Positions 1-12,522 are shown, counted from the first letter of the stretch. The stretch is DNA of 64,000 bases from Phorcus lineatus (GCA_921293015.1 OV121098.1:13243016-13307015), one strand, 5' to 3'. Numbers and translations are program-made. Notes: generated from the letters alone by a model not told the origin.

Positions 1-700
<700 letters not shown>

Positions 701-992
701 TCAAATGTCTTAATGCTTGTAACTGGGCTTTGTTAATATACTTTAAATAACACTTTTGGCGTCATCCTAGTGCTCTCTCAGCAATTTCTTCTAGCAATGG
801 AACGTTGCATTTGACAAAGATTAATTTTCATTTTTTTAAAGTTGTGTTGTTAAGGTACATGTAAGTGTAATCAGATATGTTGATATCCTCGTTGCATTGA
901 ATCCCTTGAAAACAATGGGTCTCGGTTCCATCAGTTTCTCGGACATTAACCTTTACCAAATTTGATAATCCAGCTTACAATTTTGTCTTCAG

Positions 993-1219
993 GGTCAACA
1001 TGGATTGGCCTCCGCTACAACAGTAAGCGAGGCAGGTACCAGTGGTTCGACGGAAGTGCAATGCTGGACAAGAGCAGATGGCTGAAGGGTAAAATAAGCC
1101 ATAAAAAGTCCTTCTTTTCAGGCTTGTGTGGTGCCTTAAAGATGAGCAAATCTAAGTATTTTTTGGCCAATTTTAAATGCAGTTCCAAATCAAGATTCCT
1201 GTGTGAAGTGAAGCGTTGA
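993..1219 (+). CDS. C-type lectin-like protein, 3'-terminal exon
   Basis: A splice acceptor (TTTTGTCTTCAG) ends at 992, and the open frame after it reads STWIGLRYNSKRGRYQWFDG, then W, CGAL, and KCSSKSRFLCEVKR with a TGA at 1217-1219. The WIGL, YQWFDGS, paired Cys and FLCE spacing is the C-terminal half of a C-type lectin fold. The canonical calcium/sugar triplets (EPN or QPD, and WND) are absent: GKIS and ANF stand in those positions. Classical calcium-dependent sugar binding is therefore doubtful. The exon starts in phase 1. Upstream exons with the signal peptide and first half of the domain are not in the window, because a transposon relic fills the region upstream. In bivalves such genes usually encode secreted haemolymph or mucus recognition proteins; that role is inferred from the family. 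Confidence 0.75.
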
Positions 1220-1294
1220 CGGACGTAAACATGTGAACAGTTTGATGTTGCGTATTTGGAGATGTTTTGGATGATTAAACGATACATCTGTTTC

Positions 1295-1300
1295 AATAAA
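1295..1300 (+). other. Candidate polyadenylation signal AATAAA
   Basis: AATAAA lies 76 bp after the stop codon of the lectin exon, on the same strand. It is a plausible 3' end for that transcript. Confidence 0.5.
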
Positions 1301-3011
1301 ACATATTGTAGAAAATATGGTTCCCTCAAAGCATCGATAAATGGAATCCTTAAGAACAAACAAAGTAAAAATAAACAATGTTATATATAATATAATTTTT
1401 CTGCCTCCTTGGGAATTTAAGTTATTTAAGACTACTTAAAGGTTTTGTTCAGTTATAAATATATTTTCAAGAACGGTTTTATGAAGTCTGATGATTGCAA
1501 AAATCTTTCAAAAAGTCTCGAATAGAAAGCAAAAGGAAAAGAACCGATTGTTACTAACATGAAAGTTTTTGAGGTACAGTTATATGTTATTCAGTGACAT
1601 TTCGATAAGGTTATCATGGCAACGAGTTATCTGAAAGGAGGCAAATAAAATACGTTCAGTGTTATTACAATCGTGTTGTCATGATATCTTTACAGGCGCT
1701 GTGGCGCGTTTTCTAATTAAAATCATGTGATAACACGAAAGGATACCTATAGCAAGACAGTCAGTTTAAACTGATACAAGAATTTCTGAAATGCTGCCAT
1801 AAACCACTATACACAAGTTTCCCATGGAGGGCCTCATTATGAGAAGGGAAATTATTGTACGTACTTTCACAGTTCGCTCTTTAAAATCTTCTTACCAGAA
1901 GTTCGCATATTTCTGAACATATCAGTGACGCTACAAAGAGGGGGTGTTTTTAAACATTCTTAAAACAAATGAAAATCTAAAAACGATATGATGACAACTG
2001 AAAAACTAAAACGATATGCTGACAAATGAAAAACTAAAACGATATGTTGACGTCATCGTTGTTTCCAAATTTGAATTTACTCTAATAGTGTCACGTGATT
2101 AGATTGTTATCATTACCATACCAACCTAATAGAGGAAAAGATTGATTCAGAGTGTCGAATTTCACTGCTCTCAAGGCTGACTGTGAAATCAAAACCTACC
2201 CCATCTCATATGTCCTTCCAATCAAGCTTGTGTTCATATGCTATACAGACTTTTGGGAAAGGTTAGAATAAGAAATATTGTAATGGAAATTGATGAAGAC
2301 AATCTTGTCTTACGTTTGCCAATAGTTAAATATTCATTCGAACACTGATAAGAGATTTCACATTAAACGTCGTTCAAAATGTTTTATCAAATACATTCTG
2401 GTCAGCTGCAGATTTAATTCTTTAATTCAAGATCTTATGTTTTGTTTTACACAACAAATAAATAAAAATTCACCATTGACATTTATTTTAGCACTTTCAG
2501 TGCTTTTGACTTGTAATGAATTTTAAAAGAACATTAGTGTCCCAAGTTGGCCGGGCGATGAAATCATGTATCTACATGTACTTTGACTTGTACCAATCGC
2601 TAGACACTCAAATAAAATATTTTCTTTTTCTTCTTCTTCATAAAACGTAAAGATCGAACTACATATTTCCTGGTTGATATTGATTCCTTTAACCTTTTTT
2701 GAGCTGTCACAGACACCAAAAAACCCAAAATACGCAGTCACTCACTGATAATATAACATAACAATTTGACATCTTATGAATAAACCAATCAAAGCAAAGA
2801 TAGCAAAGGTAATAAATTCATAGGGTTTCAAGGTTTGGATGCCGGCCTTTAAATGAATGTACACATTTCACTTTCTCAAATTATTAAAGGGTATTCACGC
2901 TAAAATAGCCGCATGCGGTTTCACGTGTACTCTGATACGTGGCACATTTTTTCTTCATATACGTACAATCGGGTTGATTAGTGAGGTTTTGTATCTGAAG
3001 ATAGTTATATC
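1301..3011. other. Intergenic DNA, no gene seen
   Basis: AT-rich sequence with stops in all frames. It contains three imperfect copies of a roughly 30-bp unit (AAAACGATATG.TGAC with GAAAAACTAA) at about 1975-2055. At 2877-2917 there is a short segment shared with 15609-15650 (ATTATTAAAGGGTATTCAC). Confidence 0.6.
1975..2055. repeat. Short tandem repeat, about 2.7 copies of a ~30-bp unit
   Basis: AAAACGATATG followed by a TGAC block recurs three times, the spacer containing GAAAAACTAA. The last copy runs into a TGACGTCA palindrome. Confidence 0.6.
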
Positions 3012-3780
3012 TTAAAGAGTCACTCCGTGATTTTCATAACGTATCATTTACCTTTGATACGAACCTAAATGTCATATGTGATGATATAAAATCAAAACAT
3101 CTTAACTTTTCATGTCCAAAAGACATAAGAATCTCAGCCAAGTGTCTTCTGGTATCAAATATATCTACACGAGTTGATAAAAGTTACAAATATCCGAGGC
3201 TTGCCGAGGATATTTTGCTTTTATCAACGAGTGTTGATATATTTGATATCAGAAGACACGAGGTTGAGATTCTATTTATCATCCAAAATCATTTTTCATT
3301 TCGATTCTGTGAAAAATGTGTATTTCTAAACATTGCACTACTCTAAGACTCTCAGTGGAGTGATGCCATAGCATTGTGACGTCATCATGTTTATGACGTC
3401 ATAGCATTGTGATGTCGTTACTTGATGATGTAAATCAATTGTGATGTCATGAACTTGACTGTAATAGGGCATTGTTCAAAATGTACTGTCAAAACGATAT
3501 CTCCTAGGAGATATCGCTTGATCTTCCACAAGCGATATCTCCTGTGGAACACAGTTTTAGATGCTAAATATAAATATGACGAATTCTGGTTTTCCATTAA
3601 AATCTAAAAACAGCCTTATAAATGCACAGAGGTGTAGACATCACGTCCAATATACATGTATACTACTTATTTAACCTAACAAACACCATCAACTCCTAAC
3701 TGCCCTTCTGGCTGTTTTAGATGAAGTCTCCAATATTACGTTTGACTATTTGACACGCAATTTACGGAGTGGCTCTTTAA
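3012..3780 (-). mobile_element. TTAA-flanked MITE, family A copy 1 (interrupted)
   Basis: The element starts TTAAAGAGTCACTCCGTGA and ends TTTACGGAGTGGCTCTTTAA, a terminal inverted repeat flanked by TTAA. Its body matches, in reverse, the copies at 25058-25405, 45770-46224 and 47478-47935, with shared blocks such as TCAAAACATCTTAACTTTTC and the AAAAACAGCCTTATAAATGC region. About 400 bp near 3128-3545 has no counterpart in those copies and looks like a nested hairpin element. The segment next to the right end is also shorter than in the full copies. It has no coding capacity and is a non-autonomous DNA transposon. Confidence 0.85.
3128..3274. repeat. Hairpin nested in the MITE
   Basis: The left arm (AGAATCTCAGCCAAGTGTCT onward) and the right arm (ending AGACACGAGGTTGAGATTCT) are near-perfect inverted copies of about 65 bp, with a short loop around 3200. 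A second, tighter palindrome, CGATATCTCCTAGGAGATAT plus CG, follows at about 3494-3515. TGACGTCA occurs twice between 3377 and 3401. Confidence 0.85.
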
Positions 3781-5093
3781 CGGCTAATTTGAAGAATTAA
3801 AATTTGCAGGAGAAACGCGCTAGTGCCTTTATAAGATATATTTGAATGATTCCGGAGAAGGAGATCTCCAGAATGACACTTCCTGCTCGCTCTGGAATTT
3901 CTCATTTCATTTGAATCTTTTTTCTGTTGCCTTTACTCAACATCAGCTTTGGGCAAGAGCTCGACTAAAGACGGACTAACACTAAAATGCATTATAAGCA
4001 ATAACCGGAATACAATATGAAGCACTCATAAAATATCTGAAATTCGACTGAATTGGCTTAGAGATATGCTTTTGCTGATACATTCATTTTAAAGTATTTT
4101 CGCAATATACTTATGTATATTTTATATAATATTATGTTAATCAGTAAAGTGATCACTCATTACCCCAATCTCTCCTTGAGAATGTTTCTAATGATAAAAA
4201 GAATATGTATCATTTCATTGACAGGAACGTGTAAAATCAAAGAAAATTTATTTCAAAAGTTTACACGATCACTTTATCATGTTTTCGTCGAGAATTCGGT
4301 ATACGCTAACGTATACCTACTTTTTTAATAACACCATTGTTAAATTTCCATTCTTGATCAACATGACCTATATGCTATCTTAAGTAGGAACTCTTTGGTG
4401 TGTTCAAGGAAATAAAACGTATAACGTACTTGGTAGATGCACTAAATATGGATTAAAGACTTCATTCCCTTTAGGCCAAGGTAAATAATTAGCTTCCATT
4501 GTGGTCTGACTGCTGTTAACACTCATAGGTTACCTCCAATGTAATATTACACTTACAAAGGTGGATATCATGTTCGGGTTAAATACGCAGAATAAAATAT
4601 CAAATCACATAATTCTGCTTGCCAAAAGATTCGTTTATATTTCAAGTGTCAAGCAACATGTTCTTTCTGATCTTCTGAGGTATTTCTTAAAACTCAAAAG
4701 AAACATGCAGAATTGAAAAAAAATATTGCTAATAAAAATAATAGATTAGGTCCCTTTTTTAAATGGAATAGAAAAAATATTAAAAAACTATCATAGGTTC
4801 TACTGTGATTTTCATTTCATTCGGCTCTAATACTTATCACGATCATATAAAGGCCGGTATAACTTGAGCATATCTCACATAATATTCTTCAATCTTCTGT
4901 AACGATAATTAGAAGCCGAAACATACGTTCCATTGACAAGAATGTTGTTTTTTAAAACCAACCAAAACCCGTGCCATTTTATCTGTACTGAATACGCATC
5001 CAAATTATGATTTGGCGATCACTATTGGCTCAATGTCCAGTTTTCGATCAAAGTCTCAAGTTTGTACCTTCATTTGATTGGCATGAAATTATA
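3781..5093. other. Intergenic DNA, no gene seen
   Basis: AT-rich and stop-dense on both strands. No splice-framed exon or repeat family recognised. Confidence 0.5.
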
Positions 5094-5095
5094 TA

Positions 5096-5607
5096 CAGTA
5101 AACCCTGGTTATAATGCCAAACTGGTTATAATGCCATTTATTTGCCAGAACGGATTTCCTGCACGTACCCATACTTCACTGGTTATAATGCCAAATTGGA
5201 AATGGTGCTATTTGCCAACTCTTTATGGAACAAAAGTCAGTTTTCCCTGACTATAATGACAATGAAACCACACTACTTAAAAGATTGTTTTAACTAATTA
5301 AGGTTAATTGGCATGGCTCAAATCAATTAACATTGGTTGCATGTTGCATAGGTAAATTAATTGTTGGTTAATAGGCATTAACTACTTCAGTGACATTCTA
5401 CTTGCCTCAAATTATTTGACATAACTCATCACTTCTTTAAGTAGTGGCTTGTACACCATTTCATCATAAAAAATTCATGCTAATAATGATTTTTTTATCT
5501 TTGTAGCCAAAATGTTTCTAAATGCCTTACCTGGGTGTAATGCCAACCTGGATATAGTGCCATAATTTCTATTGGACAAATGGTGGCTTTATAACCAAAG
5601 TTAACTG
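5096..5607. mobile_element. pogo/Tigger-like MITE, 512 bp, TA target duplication
   Basis: The left end is CAGTAAACCCTGGTTATAAT and the right end, read inwards, is CAGTTAACTTTGGTTATAAA. Both are bounded by TA (5094-5095 and 5608-5609). Sub-terminal copies of CTGGTTATAATGCCA follow near 5125 and 5180, and a similar pair lies at the other end (GGGTGTAATGCCA, GGATATAGTGCCA). Termini beginning CAGT..ACC.TGGTTATAA with a TA duplication are typical of pogo-type non-autonomous elements. It contains no transposase. Confidence 0.8.
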
Positions 5608-5609
5608 TA

Positions 5610-7350
5610 TTTATCATAATTGTGTTCAACTATTCCCTACATATGGTAGCTACATATAGTTGCTGATGATCCTGATTTATTGAGATACTTGTAAATCCTG
5701 CTGATGCGTAAATACCACCTGATTGAGATTTAGACCAAATGCATCGATGCGGTTTTAACCAGAAGCCACGTACAATACACGCATTCTTGTTTCAAAACTA
5801 TTGACAAGTGTTCTAAAAGCATCTCGTTCAGCCATGCAGAATCTTATGAATGATGCATAACAGTGGAAAACCAGTTAGACAAGATCATAAAATCAATTAT
5901 CGATTCAAATCAATCGCCCGGGTATATCAATGAACTATTTAAGGTGAATATGATTCCATGACTTTATTGATTTACTACACCGTATTTCTTCTAATAATCA
6001 ACGTTTGGTAATGGTTATAATTTGTAGTAATATCGGTTTGATTAAAAACGTTTTCAGACTTAACAGATGAAACGTTTAAAACCTCTTCATTGCAGAGCTA
6101 CATTATGCAGACATAAATGTAAAGACGTACGTTAAGTCAACACAGCTCAACACTCAAAGCGCCACTCATTATTACCTTGATGTTACTAAGCTCTTCTCAC
6201 GACCGCACATCCGGTATTCAGGCACCCATTTAAACAGATGTGTCGACTGAGTGCAGTGTAGTTTAGTGCCTTGCCTAGGGACGAACAGCGTTCGAACCAG
6301 GGCCTTTGGCGTAAAAGTTAAACAACTTAACCTTAATCACTCAAATAGATAATTAAAACACAGGGAATACGGTAGTCAGATTCGTGTTGATCTACCGAAT
6401 CGTTACGGTTGGTTGTCAAGCAATAAGAGATACTTGAAGCAGTGCAGTCCATACAGAAAGGGTGAGTTTCATTTTCATTTATCTCAGGACTTTTTGACAA
6501 ACAACATGCACGGTTCTATGTGCCATTCATTCACTTCTTTATTTCGGTTGATATTTAGACGACCGGCCTATAACAACATTGAATACATAAATATTAATTA
6601 ACATAGTGCAATGTTGTATGTGTCAAACGTCTCAGTTTGTGTTTGTGAAAATTAATTGCAATTCTGTGCATTTCATTTACTATTATATTTTGCCTTGAAA
6701 AACACCTTGAAGTCTTCGGGTCGAATTGGTGGATGTGATTTTCATTTCAGCCATTTGGAATTCAAATGGTTATCATTTACTGTTCATTTGTCGCCATCGG
6801 TGTAGTCAGTTTCAATTGTGGGACAATAAATGTCGTGTTGACATTATTTTATCGTGAACCTATAAAATGAGTTGCTGCCTGACGTTAGCTTGATGAAGGA
6901 TTTTACAAAAATCATAAAGCATAGACGTACCATCAACTTAAAAAGTAAACCGTAATTGTATGCAATCTCATTACATTTTGACACCAATGAAATCCTTATA
7001 TCAATAATGTATTCACCACAGAAATATATATCTGTGAATGTTAGTTATTAATGTTAATTGTTAACGGTGTCAATAATATTATTGCGATTCACTATGGTGT
7101 TTATGGTTTTTTCTCTCATTTTCCCATATACAATTCTCTCCCACAGTCGAAATAGGACAACTTCACAGATGGATTTGTATTTGATCGAAAGGCAACATTA
7201 TATTCTTTTTTGATGTTTGTATTATTTAGTGTATGTCTTTTTCGTTTTTATATTTTTATGAATCAGTACAGAAATTTGCGTTTACCATCACCCTATAAGT
7301 GTATTTTTGTTGTGAAACTATGAATAGTATTATCTATACTCATTTTCAGG
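5610..7350. other. Intergenic DNA upstream of the NHL gene, no gene seen
   Basis: No coding exon recognised. At 6262-6300 the string TGCCTTGCCTAGGGA...CGTTCGAACCAGGGCC resembles the box-B end of a tRNA-derived repeat on the minus strand, but no box A or tail is visible. A donor-like AAAGGGTGAGTTT near 6460 could end a 5' untranslated exon of the downstream gene. Confidence 0.4.
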
Positions 7351-7385
7351 AACTCAGTCGTTACTGTACACTATATAACACGTAA

Positions 7386-7958
7386 ATGACAATGGAGAAC
7401 GCGAAGACCAAACTGACAGAAAGACGACAATTATTGTCGGAGGAGAAGGCAAATCTCCAAGCTTATATCGACCAACAGAAGAGTCTTGTTCAATCGTCTA
7501 TGAAAAACGAAGACAACATCGAAACGGCTATCAGAACCAGTGTCAAAGCCGCCATTACGAGAATCAAAGAAAAAGAGGACAAACTACTGGAAGAGTTATG
7601 CAACTTGAGCAAAGGTCAAAGGAAAGAGATCAAGGTCGAGTTGAAGGTTAAGGAGGAGCAGACAGAGGATCTTAAGAAAGAGCTGAAGAGAATTGATCAG
7701 GCTTTGGGGTCTGGCGATGAAGCTCTGATGGCGCAATGCTTGAATTCACGATACGAGAATCAGAGCGATAAGGCCCGGATGAGGGCGCTTGAAGGGGGGT
7801 TGGTGTTTGATGGGGATACGTACATGCCCAGAAGACCAGAGGAAGTACCAATGGAGTTTAAATGGGACGAATCCAAGCTGAACAACTTTCTTGATAGTTT
7901 GCGTCTTGTGAACATACCAATTTCGCTGAAACATTCTTTCAAGAGCGTTGGTAGTATG
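7386..7958 (+). CDS. NHL gene coding exon 1: coiled coil and linker
   Basis: This exon encodes residues 1-191, with dense Lys/Glu heptads up to about residue 105. It ends at ATG|GTATGT. Read through the donor, the frame stops after two further codons, which supports splicing here. Confidence 0.8.
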
Positions 7959-9042
7959 GTATGTTAACTTTTGATAAAAGATATAATATAAAATGATTAA
8001 TTTTGAAACTGCCAGAATTTCATAACTGTCTGTGCTATTATTCAATGTTTACAATCAAATGAATTTTTTTTTTAATGTCAATATCAATTTTGTAATCAAA
8101 TTCCGAATGATTCTGTGTTACTATCTAATTTTTTTGTGGGACAAGAACTTTGGCTTTGAATGCAAATTCTTTAAAGGTTGTGAGTCCTAAGGCGCTAAAT
8201 GAGTGACATTATAGATCATCACAAAACATAAAATTCTATCTTTCTGTTGTATTCAGGCAGTGAAGATGAAAGGCGACGTGGATGACCCTTGGCCGTCCGA
8301 TGTAAAGGTTCTGTATTTCGACGATGTGGAGGCAGTGGTTATATGCGACTCTCACAACAGTTCATTGAAGACCTTCTACAAGAGGTTCAACCAGGCTTGG
8401 GATAGCAGACTATTGCTTGAAGGAAACCCTTGGAGCTTGGCACAGGTGAAGACAAACGCCGTAGCTGTGACGGTCCCAGAGAAGATGAAGATCTTCACTG
8501 TTGCAGTTGTCCCTGATCTCAAGATATTGTCATCGTTTACCACGGAGAAGATGTACTGGGGGATTAGTGACCTCTCCCTAACGACAATAGCAGTGAGTTG
8601 TTGCGATCCTCCTTCAGTGCATATTTTGGATAAATCTGGAACTGTTATTCGATCGCTGACTCCACGTATCGATGGTCAGCTTGTTCTGAAAGGTCCATAT
8701 TTCATCAGTAAAGCTCTGAATGGAAATGTCTTAGTAAGTGACTTTGGAGCAAAGTCTGTTTTGAGTCTCACGCCCCATGGAGATGTTCAGTTCAATTTTA
8801 CACCGAAAGGGTCAAACTCGCTGGTTACTCCCCGTGGTCTTGTCGTCACTACATCCGGGGATGTTCTCCTGGTGGATATCGCCAAGCGCGGTATTCTTCA
8901 TCTCGCAGATGGGGGAAAGTTCGTAAAAATGCTCGAGATTTCCCGAGAGGTTGAGATTCATCCCCACGGAATTGCTGTTGACCAAATGGGGAGGCTATAT
9001 AGTGCTGACTGTAATGAGAGAACGATTCAAATATTGAAGTGA
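7386..9042 (+). CDS. TRIM-type coiled-coil/NHL-repeat protein without RING or B-box (two coding exons)
   Basis: The exons are 7386-7958 and 8257-9042, with donor ATG|GTATGT, acceptor TTGTATTCAG and a phase 0 intron, giving 452 residues. ATG 7386 is preceded directly by an in-frame TAA (7383-7385), so it is the true start. A CATTTTCAG acceptor at about 7349 suggests an upstream non-coding exon. Residues 1-105 are Lys/Glu-rich heptads (coiled coil), followed by a linker. The second exon is a beta-propeller-like region with NHL-type repeats, for example VTPRGLVVTTSGDVLLVD and HPHGIAVDQMGRLYSADCNE. This is the C-terminal half of the expanded mollusc TRIM/NHL families; RING and B-box zinc fingers are absent. 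Without a RING, E3 ligase activity is not expected. A scaffold, RNA-binding or dominant-interfering role is possible but unproven. Confidence 0.82.
8257..9042 (+). CDS. NHL gene coding exon 2: NHL-like propeller
   Basis: Begins in phase 0 after a TTTCTGTTGTATTCAG acceptor with GCA GTG AAG ATG and stops with TGA at 9040-9042. It is rich in the GxVLVxDxG/GDVLLVD pattern of NHL blades. Confidence 0.8.
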   Translation, partial: AVKMKGDVDDPWPSDVKVLYFDDVEAVVICDSHNSSLKTFYKRFNQAWDSRLLLEGNPWSLAQVKTNAVAVTVPEKMKIFTVAVVPDLKILSSFTTEKMYWGISDLSLTTIAVSCCDPPSVHILDKSGTVIRSLTPRIDGQLVLKGPYFISKALNGNVLVSDFGAKSVLSLTPHGDVQFNFTPKGSNSLVTPRGLVVTTSGDVLLVDIAKRGILHLADGGKFVKMLEISREVEIHPHGIAVDQMGRLYSADCNERTIQILK

Positions 9043-10852
9043 ATGGTCGTCCCTAAACAGAACAGGTTTACCCAAGTGAAATGTCATCTTGCAAGGCTAT
9101 GTCTTGTATGAAATCGAAAATGAGCGGGATATCAACATTTTCCCTATTAATTACACTTGGTAAATGTGAAATACAATTTTCAAGGATTTTTCAAGGTGTA
9201 AAATTCATAACCTTACATGACTTGCTTATTCTTGCCCTGTGTTATTTGCCCAACTCTATTTTCGTCAACTTCGACGAAGTAAGGTAGTTCAATGAGAAAT
9301 CATGTGAAGAATGCAACTTTTCGCCGAAGAGGGTAGTTTTTGTGCTTAGCGACAAGGGTTAAAATAGCAAGTGATTGAGATCGAAGTTATGCCTTTGGGG
9401 GAAGTTTGTTTCAAGATAGTTGAAGGGAAATAACTCCATCACCGTCTCGAACCCTTCTCTATTGGTATACACTACAAAATCAAACATTTTAAAGGTGTGA
9501 TCATGTATTCACCAAAATAGACAAAATCAAGATTACGGCTACCTGTACGCAGACTCCCTCCTGAGTTTTTAGTTTTAAATCACGACGTAACACATACTGA
9601 TATCCCAAAGCAAAAGTTAATCGCACCTTGTACTACAGCAACCTGCCTCTGAGACAATTTGGCGGAGAAAACTTTTGACTTCAGCCCGATCATCTAAGGA
9701 CGTCGTCATTTTCCGGAAGAGCAAATGACAACTGCAGTAAAGGCTCTCTGTGAATGGCTAAAATTTAAAACTATTTGATCGCCAGGGTCATAGGTGAGGT
9801 TTAAAACAAGTATAAGAAAGTGGATTGGCAGCGTATACGTTAGGTATTGTGACCCGGCGGGAAAATTATTCCATTTTTCTAAAAGTAACATTTCGTCAGT
9901 TTTTTTAGGAATTTATTTTTGACGAATTCCACTAAAATAGAATATCAGATCAATGTTCAGAACAGATCAACACCCGTCAATTAAAGCATTGTAGTATTTC
10001 GTTATTTTTTCTGTGCCACCTTTTGAGCTTACTGCATCTTGAAGCGACAGTCCAATAAAAAATTCCTTCTACTTGCCACTGAGGACGTTGCACTCAAACT
10101 TATGTAAACTGCACGGATGCACCGAAGCACGGCTTAAGAGAGCCAGTGTTTGAGACATGCTAGGCTTATGCGTTGCGGGGAAATTGTGGTCAAATATACG
10201 GCAATATGTCGCTCATTTAAGCTGTGACCCATTTAATAAAGTCTGTGTGGTAAAAGAATGATAAAGTAAAGGTTATACGACAGTAATCTTGATCTAGTCC
10301 ACGACATGGCGTATTTGCTTGTGAACGCGATGTGACCTTGACCTCGACCTGACCATAACCCAGATACAATTGTCGTTTCTTCCACGTTCCGTTTCTATGA
10401 ATCACCAGTGTCACGTTATTGACAGAGTATATACTAACAGCAAATTAGGTTGTAAATATGTTTCTGGGTAAACGGTTTATCAACAATGCGAAACTTCTAC
10501 CAATAAACTTCTATCGACTCTTCAGAATGAAACGACCCACAATTTCTTAGCATATTTTCATGAAGATTTTGATCGTTGGTCTTATGAGATTTGTTTTCAT
10601 CCAAACTGCATGTTCCCAGAATTACTAAAAACGTTCAATATTTTATGTTCAGTGAAAGTTTGACTATAGATGACGACTACAGAGTTTGACGTTTTCTAAA
10701 TTCGTGTCCTTATTTGAAATGATAACATGTTCCTGATAACCCCTGTTTTGATACCATACAGGACGTTTATTAGTATACCGTACATCCTTTATTATCTGTA
10801 CCATTACTATACCGACGTTTTTTTAATTTGAAAAACTTATTGGGTTCGTCAT
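9043..10852. other. Intergenic DNA, no gene seen
   Basis: This stretch includes the presumed 3' UTR of the NHL gene. No exon, tRNA or repeat family recognised. Confidence 0.5.
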
Positions 10853-10864
10853 GTATCGGTAATT

Positions 10865-11634
10865 CAATCAATCAATCTTTATTCAGTACTGAAGAGGCCA
10901 CATGCCTGTAGTACATTACATGTATAATGAGTATAAAGTCACTTATCAGTTTTTTTCTAGTACAATCTTTCTTCTTAACGCCATTGCAAAATATATGTAC
11001 ATCGCCAAATTCTGTAATAATAATTTGTTATTAGCTGTTAACAATGAAATTAAATTTCGTTCACTAGGATTTCTATATAATAATACGGTTTGAGATACTT
11101 TTTTCGTAGATCCGTATAGACAGGGCATATAAGTAGGAAATGTAATTCATTTTCTATATTATTTCTGTTACAAAGTTGACATATTCTATTTTCTCTTGGC
11201 ACACCTGAATATCTACCAGTTTCAATGTATAATTCATGGGATGAGCAACGAAATCGGAGTAGTTTTCAAAACATATATCAGATTTCCATTGATTGTAAAA
11301 TAAACATTTAGTTGACAGATGCAATGATTCGGACCATGAATGTAAATACATATCTTTCAATCTTTGGGTAAATGATGAAATAAATTGGGTAGGGTATTGA
11401 ATATTACCATCGTTCCATACATAACCATATCCCGTTTTGTTCAGCAATTCTTTTATGTCCGTCACCCAATTTCGTTTCCCATTTTCGTCGTACAGTTTCA
11501 TCATTTCATAACACATTTTTGGGAATCTATGAAATGGCATTTTCTGTAATTTTAACCAGTATTTTATGGCTCTAATAGAGGAATATATAAATAAGGGATA
11601 TCTACCTAATTCTCCATAAATCATAGTACTACAA
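10865..11634 (-). mobile_element. 5'-truncated non-LTR retrotransposon (LINE) 3' fragment with target-site duplication
   Basis: The minus strand encodes MIYGELGRYPLF...IKYWLKL...NWVTDIKELL, then after a frame change CQLCNRN..ENELHFLLICPVYTDLRKKYL. This is the post-RT C-terminal region with a CCHC zinc knuckle, and it resembles the fragment at 36261-37303. The 3' end carries AATAAAGATTGATTGATTG, a poly(A)-type signal plus a TTGA microsatellite tail. A perfect 12-bp direct repeat, GTATCGGTAATT, flanks it at 10853-10864 and 11635-11646, so this is a complete insertion made by target-primed reverse transcription and truncated at its 5' end. It is frameshifted and dead. Confidence 0.9.
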
Positions 11635-11952
11635 GTATCGGTAATTATCAAGGCTTGATCTTATTGGCTTCTAAGTCATGATATTCGAAATAAATTTGTT
11701 TACAAATAGCGCTTGTATTTGTCTTTCATTTTTCACCGAAGGCTTTTCCGGAGTTTGTGATTAGTAAGGATAACGTCATAACGTGGGAACAATGAAGCTC
11801 CTTTCTGAATGCTGTGGAAAGGAAAGCCCCTGACAGAATGAGGTCGAATCCAGCTTTGTTTTAAAAGGTTTATGCTCGAATGCACTGTGATGGATTATTA
11901 ATGCATTTGTAGCAACTTTTAGATTCTTACCAACAGTTTCATTTTCTATGTA

Positions 11953-12522
11953 TTAAAGTCATAGAATCACTTTTGTAAGGCAACTAATCATTCGTCACGT
12001 CCATCTGATCACTTACATCAATCTTTCCTGTAGCGTCTGCAAATATTTTTATTTGTATGCCCGTTTTACAGTTTAGGGTTACGCTGCTTATCGGCGTCTG
12101 CCGTTTCAGACGTCAGGGCAACCAAATCAAGTGCACACCATCGCGAGTGCGATATACCGGAAATCTACTAATGGCAGCGCCGATACTTAAGATAAACGCA
12201 TTCTTCATTGAGTTCATTCATTGAGTTCTTCATTTTATGAGTTTCTGTATTTGAAAAAGGTGAGCATTTGATATTTGCATTGCATATTCAGCCTTGAAAT
12301 TTCACGTGTTCTACGTCAAGGCTTTTGCGAAATGACGTGGTAAGGACTGACTCTCGACAAAGACATAGTGTTGAGTGTTTTGAACTTCATTATTGAGGGC
12401 TAGAATGCGCGCAGAATTCTGAAAGTTGTTGCAAACGTCAGGTGAAAGATTTTTTTGAGTGATGAACTATTTGTCCGGCGTGCATTACAATTTGCCTTGC
12501 AAAAATGAGCCTATGACTTTAA
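11953..12522. mobile_element. TTAA-flanked MITE, family B copy 1
   Basis: Ends are TTAAAGTCATAGAATCACTT and, read inwards from the right, TTAAAGTCATAGGCTCATTT, continuing as TTGYAAGGCAA. The body blocks GCCCGTTTTACAGTTTAG, CGAGTGCGATATACCGG, TTTTGCGAAATGACGTGGTA and GAGGGCTAGAAT recur at 17858-18443 (inverted) and 29140-29691. Non-coding. The TTAA duplication points to a piggyBac or Kolobok-type mobiliser. Confidence 0.88.

Noticed and set aside
6262-6300. tRNA gene on the minus strand
   Set aside because: Only a box-B-like string is present; no box A or cloverleaf could be drawn.
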